A stretch of DNA of 64,000 bases, taken from Rapana venosa (lineage: Eukaryota > Mollusca > Gastropoda > Neogastropoda > Muricidae). A program made the position numbers and the translations under genes. Shown piece after piece: positions 58,971 to 64,000 of this stretch. The DNA lies in NCBI GenBank assembly GCA_028751875.1, contig CM054141.1, positions 49,641,516 to 49,705,515 on the forward strand. The letters are read 5' to 3'. How positions within the stretch are numbered: the first letter of the stretch is position 1; each line of letters starts with the position of its first letter. The notes beneath the pieces were generated by a model that was given only the letters and a program-made list of their open reading frames with translations, was not told the origin of the DNA and ran no database searches.

Positions 58971-59986
58971 TTTTTTTTTTCAAAGTTTTATTTATTCTTT
59001 TTTGTTCTATGCTAAAAAGCTGACCAGAATGTGTGGAAGGATGGAATGGATTAATGGTGGAGGGAGTAGAACAACAATGAAAACAGTAAGAGAGTGTTTG
59101 ACACTTCCATTTGTATAATTGTGAAGAAAAACTGCAGTCTTTTCCAGAAAGAAAAGACAGCTTATTTAATTCAAAGGCCAAACAGCAAATTAAGCTGTTC
59201 ACTGCTTATAGACTGGGACCTCCTCTCAAGAAAAAAAAGAGATAGTAGAATCTTTCCATATGAATTTTATTCTCATTCATCTTCACAGATGATGCAAAAG
59301 CAGGAGTTTAACTCCCTGGTTTTCTGAATTATCTCTCTCCCTCTGCTTTCTCCTTCATGTTGGGGCAAAAAGTGTTAAATGGTAAACTGCAGAGGATATC
59401 ACAGAGCAGCTTTGATTTGTACTCTATTGCACTTAATGCTAACTGGTGCAAAAGAGCAATAGTAAAAGATCGCCACTTCTGTCTAAGCTTTATCAATGAT
59501 GATGCAGTTTGCTTCAGGGAATCAAACTCTCCTCCCATTCGTTGTGTACGCACACATGCATGATTGCACACATACATAAAATTAACATTAAATTAACCTA
59601 CATGGCCGAAGAGAAACAAAAAAATGAGGACAGCACTCACACTACGCTCACTTACTGTTGTGGTAGTAGCTGAAAATACAAAAAAAGTTGGAGGAAATAC
59701 GGGGTATGTGCAAGCACGGTAAGAACTGTAATGGGCAGAGGTGTCTACCAAGAACACTTTTTTGGGGGGGTTAAGATTTCTTGGCTACTTAAGGTGGCTG
59801 TGAACTGGTATTGCTAAAGTCAGACATGGTAATTATGATGTGGCTAAAAGGAAATTTCATCTTATTTTATTCTTTTTTTGTTTTTTGCTCCTCAGCTACA
59901 GCTCTGAGGTTCACCAACTGTGAGATTTTTGCGTATGTGACTATTTAGCCTACCATTTAGGTAGCCGCATTCCGACTTCAGGGCAA
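58971..59986 (-). mobile_element. Nested retroposon block splitting the FH2 coding sequence
   Basis: In gene sense it starts with a 5'-truncated SINE (59862-59984, tail 2). Next comes the 3' body of a family-C SINE (59690-59845) and about 700 bp of unidentified sequence. It ends AATAAATAAAACTTTG followed by A11, as a retroposed 3' end would. ATCCTT is present at both outer edges (59987-59992 and 58965-58970). It lies between VMK and DFL, which are adjacent in the FH2 alignment, and neither flank shows a splice site. Confidence 0.7.
59862..59984 (-). mobile_element. 5'-truncated SINE (tail 2) with imperfect 16-17-bp TSD
   Basis: Flanks AAAAGGATATTTTCATC (59985-60001) and AAAAGGAAATTTCATC (59846-59861) are near-identical target-site duplicates. 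The element starts CTGAAGTCGGAATGCGGCTA in minus sense and ends in an A-rich tail with AATAAAATAAG. Confidence 0.85.
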
Positions 59987-60119
59987 AAGGATATTTTCAT
60001 CACAGCAGGAAATCTGTCGTCCTCATCGGCTCCCTTGCTGATGCTCTTGACATCCAGCTCCACCTGTTTGATCTGCTTCTCCATCTGCTTCAGGTTCTTC
60101 TGCATCATCTCCATCGACA
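59984..60119 (-). CDS. DIAPH: DIAPH FH2 exon (QKNLKQMEKQIKQVELDV coiled segment), 3' end broken
   Basis: Starts after acceptor TTTCAG; the two leading bases complete the codon split with the exon at 60928. It reads VSMEMMQKNLKQMEKQIKQV, then ELDVKSISKGADEDDRFPAVMK, corresponding to DIAPH '[26 protein letters not shown]...DKFVEKM', the FH2 coiled-coil. After VMK the frame enters 5'-truncated SINE sequence (CTGAAGTCGG...) with no convincing GT donor; the only GT nearby is GCT|GTGATG at about 60007, which is weak. The listed end is where homology stops, not a proven boundary. The SINE copy at 59862-59984 is flanked by near-duplicates of the exon end (59985-60001 and 59846-59861). Confidence 0.85.
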
Positions 60120-60764
60120 CTGAAACATGACGACACAGACAGTCACAATGATGACCACACACACATCATCTTCACACCAGTTTTGCTTATGATCACATAC
60201 TCACACATAGCCACAGGCCAATACAGCAGTAAAAGTCAGCATGAACCTACTAAGGCATTTATGCACACGCGTTTTTCTTCAGGTGATGTGTGGGATCAGA
60301 GTCAAAGCCTTGTGACAGATCTTATTCATCTGAAGTAAACTGCCTTTGAGGAAGAATTAAAAAAACGCCCCCAAGGATCAAGCGGTTAGCTTTTGTTGTT
60401 AATATATGCATGTAGATTTACAGTAACTGCACATGGTGAAAGTCTGTATACAATGAGAGTGCATGTGTGAGGGAGGGAGGGGTGGGGGGAGAGAGAGAGA
60501 TCGAGAGAGAGAGAGATCAAAAGAACAGAAAAAGAAAAACTGAAAAAGAGAAAGAGTCAGAGAAGACAGTGACAGTAAGACATAAAAACACAAAGCATAA
60601 GAAAAGAGACAGAGTAACTCATTTTTAAAAAAAGGCTGCTTAGTGCAGAAAAACTTCACAATACTGGATATTCCTTCTATATAAACTTATACCACAGGAC
60701 TCCCCAGATAAAAGCTTAGAGCACTATGGCAGACACTTTTGTCACTGAGATATAAATAATTTTC

Positions 60765-60885
60765 ACAAGGTGACAGCCCTGATACGGTCTTTGAGATCAG
60801 AGGAGCTATGAATGAGATTGGATTGGGTTAGACCTTCCCTAAATCGGAAATCTCTGCTGGGACATAAATGTAATCACAACAAAAA
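60765..60885 (+). repeat. Retroposon 3' end, family I
   Basis: GGTGACAGCCCTGATACGGT, CCCTAAATCGGAAATCTCTG, CTGGGACATAAATGTAATCA, then CAACAAAAA. Shares its 3' module with 1930-2025 and 63493-63545. Confidence 0.72.
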
Positions 60886-60927
60886 GGACTGGAGCCTTGT
60901 GATGATGTTAACGGGCACAGGACTGAC

Positions 60928-61057
60928 CTCTGGCGGCTTTGTCGACATGGGTGGTTTCCTCGACAAAGCCCATGATCTCCGGGTGCTTGTCCTCCATCAC
61001 CTGGGCCAGGAAGTGCAGCATGGTGATCTTCCCATCCTGACTCTTGGTGTTCTCCAA
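60928..61057 (-). CDS. DIAPH: DIAPH FH2 exon (KITMLHFLAQVMEDKHPE segment)
   Basis: A clean 130-base exon: acceptor CCAG, then 43 codons plus one base, then donor GTCAGT. The peptide starts LENTKSQDGKITMLHFLAQV and continues MEDKHPEIMGFVEETTHVDK-AAR. It aligns with DIAPH '[43 protein letters not shown]', the FH2 segment that packs near the knob/coiled region. No indels. Phase 1 at the 3' end joins to the 60119 exon, where the split codon gives V. Confidence 0.95.
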
Positions 61058-61973
61058 CTGGCATCAACACACAGAGCGTTAACACGATTCCAGGTCCAAA
61101 GACTTTTATCATCTCAAAACAGAGAAATTCAGTTAGGTTACCAACGAAAGATTACACATCTACAAGATAAAAAAAATGAATCACGTACATGTCATCAGAA
61201 AGCTTACAGCTAGCGACATACAAAATCAACACATTGTGCTCTCTGTGCAAAACAACACAGAGCTGACATACTCCTACACATGTTTCTGCAACACAGCTGA
61301 GCAGGCGCTCCACGCGACCCCTAATATACAAGACTTAAAATTCCATGCATGTATACATACAACAACGCAATAAACACAATCACATCTCAGTGCGAAAATA
61401 AACACAAAAGAATTTGATTTTTTATGAAATCAACATGACTAGAAAAGAACTGTGTGAAAGCAAGAAGCTTACAGCAAAACACCAAATGTGTAACAAGCAA
61501 ATTCACATGATCTTGTTCATTTGTTTCTTTAATGTTATATGTTTCGACTACTTTAGCATACGTTTGTGTTTCTGTTACCTATTTGTTTGTTTGGAGAATT
61601 GTACGTGCTTTCTGATTTGTTGCATTCCGGAATTGCTCTTAAGCTTGTTGCAGAACTAGTTTGCTGTCAATTGTGTGTGACAACGCATGGGAAATGAAGA
61701 TAGCAGTTACATATGTTACTCCAAACCTTGAAGCTATCTTTTTCCAAAAATTGAAAAAACAAAAACATGCAAAATACAAACAAAATGCACTCTGAAGAAG
61801 AAAAATGAAGAGCCAAAACAAAGAGCCATTTGTTTACTTTAAAAAGATCAATTCAGTATTGTACAAAAAATAATGTTAAAGATTATCTAAAGGACAAAAA
61901 ACTATGATGAAACAAACACAAAACAGCATCTGACAAGGAAAAACAAACGACCCCAACCATTCAAACTACTGAC

Positions 61974-62064
61974 CTTGTGCGGAAGCTGACATTAAAGCCT
62001 GAGTGACTGAGCGTTGCGAGACCGGAGTTGAAGGTAGTTGCCGACCATCAGCAACCATTCACAT
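61974..62064 (-). pseudogene. DIAPH: DIAPH FH2 exon (LLVGNY segment) with frameshifts and a stop
   Basis: Ninety-one bases between a TTTTTCCGACAG acceptor and a GTCAGT donor, ending phase 0 as the next exon needs. The frame starts E-W-L-L-M-V-G-N-Y, matching the formin 'LELVLLVGNY' core, and S-R-N-A-Q-S-L is recognisable. Between and after these the expected residues N-S-G and G-F-N-V-S-F can only be read in other frames. The direct frame hits TAA at 61992-61994. The pattern is two +1/-1 indel pairs that cancel, so total exon length is conserved. Base errors in a poorly polished assembly would produce this; so would recent decay of this copy. The upstream part of this FH2 block (about 20-25 residues) was not found. 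Confidence refers to FH2 exon identity, not function. Confidence 0.75.
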
Positions 62065-62200
62065 CTGTCGGAAAAACAATAGGCGCTTGTTCAGACAACT
62101 TCGTCTAACAAAAAAATTGTAAAGCACCACCAGGCACCTATGCAAACAAAACACACACACATCTGCACTGAAAATACAAACACAACCATCAAACTTATTT

Positions 62201-62271
62201 GCGGAACTGTTCAAGCCGGACTGGCGTTCAGACCGGTAGGAGTGCCGACCTACCCATTCAGCATCAGTCGG
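62201..62271 (-). pseudogene. Decayed look-alike of the FH2 VGNY exon
   Basis: On the minus strand this 71-bp stretch shares ordered blocks with the exon at 61974-62064: TCCGACxGATGxTGAATGG, GGTCGGC, CCGGTCT, CAGTC, GGCTTxAA and TTCCGCA. It carries several deletions and has no open frame. It lies about 140 bp upstream (gene sense) of that exon. It may be an old tandem duplicate of the exon, or both may derive from one repeated sequence. I aligned it by eye only. Confidence 0.45.
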
Positions 62272-62377
62272 AATGCGTGTCTCCCCTCCTCACCGCCTCT
62301 CGCCCCCCCCACCAACCAACCCCGCACAAAGGATTACCAACAACAACCATCATTAATCCGACCCATATTACAACACA

Positions 62378-62520
62378 GAAATAAAAAAATTCAGCCCCCC
62401 TCCCCCCCCCATCACAACCCCCCCCACCAACCAACCCCCAAAACCCAACCCAACAACAACCACAAAACCCAACCATATACACACAAAATAAAAAAATCCT
62501 CCCCCCCCCCCCCCCACCCC
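62378..62520. repeat. C/A-rich low-complexity block with poly-C runs
   Basis: Several C runs (62395-62410, 62499-62520) within CCCAACC/ACAACC sequence in the intron upstream of the damaged FH2 exon. Confidence 0.9.
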
Positions 62521-62873
62521 CCAAATATACATTACCACCACTGAAGACAAATCTGAAACTTCTGAGATTAAGTAGTTTAAAGTTCAATGACATATCTGAG
62601 TGATACAATAACACAGACATGCATTCTCTCTCTTTCTCTCACTCACTCTCTCTCTCTCTCTCTCACACACACAAACACACACACACTTAACTAATATAAT
62701 GTAAAAACACATTAAATTAAAGAACACACACACACAGAAACAGAAAGACAACATAGCAAGCACAACCACACAAACCAGACAAAATGTTCTAATTTCCCAC
62801 AGCAAAAATAACAACACCACCAATCAGAATGCCTGAGGAAAGACATCAGAAGAAGACATTAAGAAGACAGACA

Positions 62874-63165
62874 CAAGGCTGCAGACACAGACTGCAGACA
62901 GACACAAGGCTGCAGACATAGACTGCAGACAGGCACAAGGCTGCAGACATAGACTGCAGACAGACATAGACTGCAGACAGACATAGACTGCAGACAGACA
63001 CAGGCTGCAGACAGACATAGACTGCAGACAGACATAGACTGCAGACAGACACAGGCTGCAGACAGACACAGGCTGCAGACAGACACAGGCTGCAGACACA
63101 AGGTTGCAGACAGACACAGGCTGCAGACAGACATAGCCTGCAGACAGACACAGGCTGCAGACAGA
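62874..63165. repeat. 17-bp tandem array beside the FH2 splice donor
   Basis: The plus-strand unit is CTGCAGACAGACATAGA or CTGCAGACAGACACAGG, with some shortened units, about 17 copies. In gene sense each unit reads ...TGTCTGTCTGCAG. The array ends 12 bp before the donor GTAAGT of the exon at 63178. Confidence 0.93.
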
Positions 63166-63177
63166 TGTCAGACTTAC

Positions 63178-63264
63178 AGGCTTGATGTCATCCACCATCT
63201 CCGGAAACCTCATCTGGAACAGCATGGACTCCAGCCGCTGGTTCACTCGCTTTATGCTGCTCAT
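63178..63264 (-). CDS. DIAPH: DIAPH FH2 exon (RLESMLFQMRF segment)
   Basis: Twenty-nine codons starting after a TTGCAG acceptor and ending at donor GTAAGT; both boundaries are phase 0. The peptide contains KRVNQRLESMLFQMRFPEMV and ends DDIKP, matching the DIAPH stretch around '[20 protein letters not shown]' in the actin-binding FH2 domain. No indels. A tandem 17-bp repeat array starts 12 bp inside the downstream intron. In family members the next residues (roughly '[23 protein letters not shown]') should follow, but I could not find an exon for them before 62064. Confidence 0.93.
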
Positions 63265-63492
63265 CTGCAATGACACAGACAAGACACTCCTCTGTCATCA
63301 TGTCCTTAGCCCAGACTTTTGTCAGTTACTGATGTGAGTGCCAAGACCTACATTACACGCTGGTTATGTTTTGAAATGTTATGCTGCCATTGCTGTTTAT
63401 CCATGACAAGCTCTTAGCACAACAAGCTGTACTCTCCATCAAAGGATATAAACTTCTCTGAAGTTGGAGCAGGGCTGCATTTACAGAAATTG

Positions 63493-63545
63493 TTGTTGCG
63501 ATTATATTTAAGTCTCAGCAGAGATTTCAGATTTTTCCAATTTAG
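63493..63545 (-). repeat. Retroposon 3' end, family I
   Basis: Minus sense CCTAAATTGGAAAAATCTGA, AATCTCTGCTGAGACTTAAA, ATAATCGCAACAACAAT. Matches 60840-60885. Confidence 0.72.
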
Positions 63546-63988
63546 GGACTGGCTTTGTACCAATTATTTATGGCAAGATACTTAAAATCAGCTACACATG
63601 CAGACTTCATGTCAAGGTTATGTCCCATGCATAACTTGTCTGCTGCTGGGACAAAACTGAAAAAAATTAAACAAGATCAGATGGGATTGTGTTTCATCAA
63701 TTTTTTAAAACATTTCTGTTTAAACGATCTTCTGAAATACTTCCTCAAATCTGTGAAAAACCAAGTACAGTAACTCTGGTCAGTAAACACAGCCAAAATT
63801 CACAACTTTTACAAACCTTGGTGATTTTTCGGACTTTTAAAAAACATAAAAAGGCAGGTCATCCTTATACTGAGTTCATGTGACCTGAAAGATGAGTTTG
63901 CCAGACTTAAATACCCTTCAGATCATACGACCAATCCTCCAACCACTGACCTACTTTGCCCCCAGCTCCACCCCCCCCCCACACTTAC

Positions 63989-64000
63989 CACGATGGCAAA
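63989..64000 (-). CDS. DIAPH: DIAPH exon fragment at window edge (FH2 domain)
   Basis: The last four codons (F-A-I-V) of an FH2 exon, followed by a canonical donor GTAAGT at 63988-63983. In vertebrate DIAPH the matching stretch is the end of 'EQFGVV', directly before the 'MGTVPRLRPRLNAILF' segment. The next exon here begins M-S-S-I-K-R-V-N-Q-R-L, so the register fits. Phase 0. The exon continues beyond the window. Confidence 0.75.

Larger units (their letters stand above)
43017..64000 (-). other. DIAPH: DIAPH/diaphanous formin gene, 3' half (gene span, partial)
   Basis: Span of the visible part of a Diaphanous-related formin, a Rho-effector that nucleates and processively elongates unbranched actin filaments. 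Only the C-terminal part is present; the GTPase-binding, FH1 and N-terminal FH2 regions lie beyond the right edge. Seen directly: exon peptides that line up in order with animal Diaphanous proteins (the FH2 segment RLESMLFQMRFPEMVDDIKP, then a charged helix, then the DAD core MDNLLEAL, then ERRAQLARSRSR, close to the fly Dia C-terminus as I remember it). Splice phases agree across the intact junctions. Introns: about 0.7 kb (63265-63988), about 1.1 kb, 0.9 kb, 0.8 kb, unresolved, 0.7 kb, 0.3 kb and 14.3 kb (43235-57521). Two FH2 segments are disrupted in this sequence (see the exon entries), so the locus may be assembly-damaged or may be a decaying copy. The DAD end and the splice phases make the family call firm. 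Confidence 0.93.

Noticed and set aside
62874..63165. Regular short repeats suggested a CRISPR-like array
   Set aside because: Units are contiguous with no unique spacers, and the context is a eukaryotic intron.

Overview
This is a eukaryotic nuclear window. It holds multi-exon coding sequence with GT/AG introns, dense CA/GT, GA/CT, TA and (AAC)n microsatellites, long G and C runs, many tRNA- and 5S-rRNA-derived SINEs, and broken non-LTR retrotransposons. No bacterial operons, prophage or CRISPR-like structure is present. The gene sequence and the SINE/LINE types look lophotrochozoan. I infer a mollusc, most likely a gastropod, but nothing in the window proves the species.

The only protein gene I can support is on the minus strand and enters from the right edge. 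It is the 3' half of a Diaphanous-related formin (DIAPH/dia). Going leftwards from 64000, the exons encode the C-terminal part of the actin-nucleating FH2 domain, a charged helix, the autoinhibitory DAD motif and a 73-residue basic/coiled tail. The stop codon is at 43017-43019. Exons at 63989-64000, 63178-63264, 60928-61057, 57962-58097, 57522-57638 and 43017-43234 are intact with matching splice phases. Two parts of the FH2 region are damaged or unresolved. The VGNY exon (61974-62064) has frameshifts and a stop, and a decayed look-alike lies 140 bp away. The next FH2 segment is split by about 1 kb of nested retroposon sequence (58971-59986) with no recognisable splice sites on either side.

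The last intron is 14.3 kb. Left of the stop codon, from about 43 kb down to about 21 kb, the plus strand stays rich in A and C, as if the region were still transcribed from the minus strand. Two AATAAA hexamers lie near 21.0 kb. This could be a very long 3'UTR or another minus-strand transcript without visible coding sequence.

The rest (1-21 kb and the intergenic stretches) is repeat landscape. It includes a 12-unit minisatellite of about 104 bp (2.9-4.25 kb), a roughly 80-unit satellite of mixed 21/23-bp monomers (32.03-33.78 kb), and a degenerate array of about 33 bp (28.5-28.8 kb). There are also a 17-bp array beside an FH2 splice donor (62.87-63.17 kb), several SINE families (one with exchangeable 3' tails, one a 5S rRNA/tRNA chimera, one with two recent copies carrying perfect target-site duplications), and remnants of three LINE types. 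I found no evidence of a new multi-gene system. The points most worth checking are the broken FH2 exons, a stop codon inside a (TAG)7 microsatellite, the SINE modularity, and the satellite with higher-order structure.
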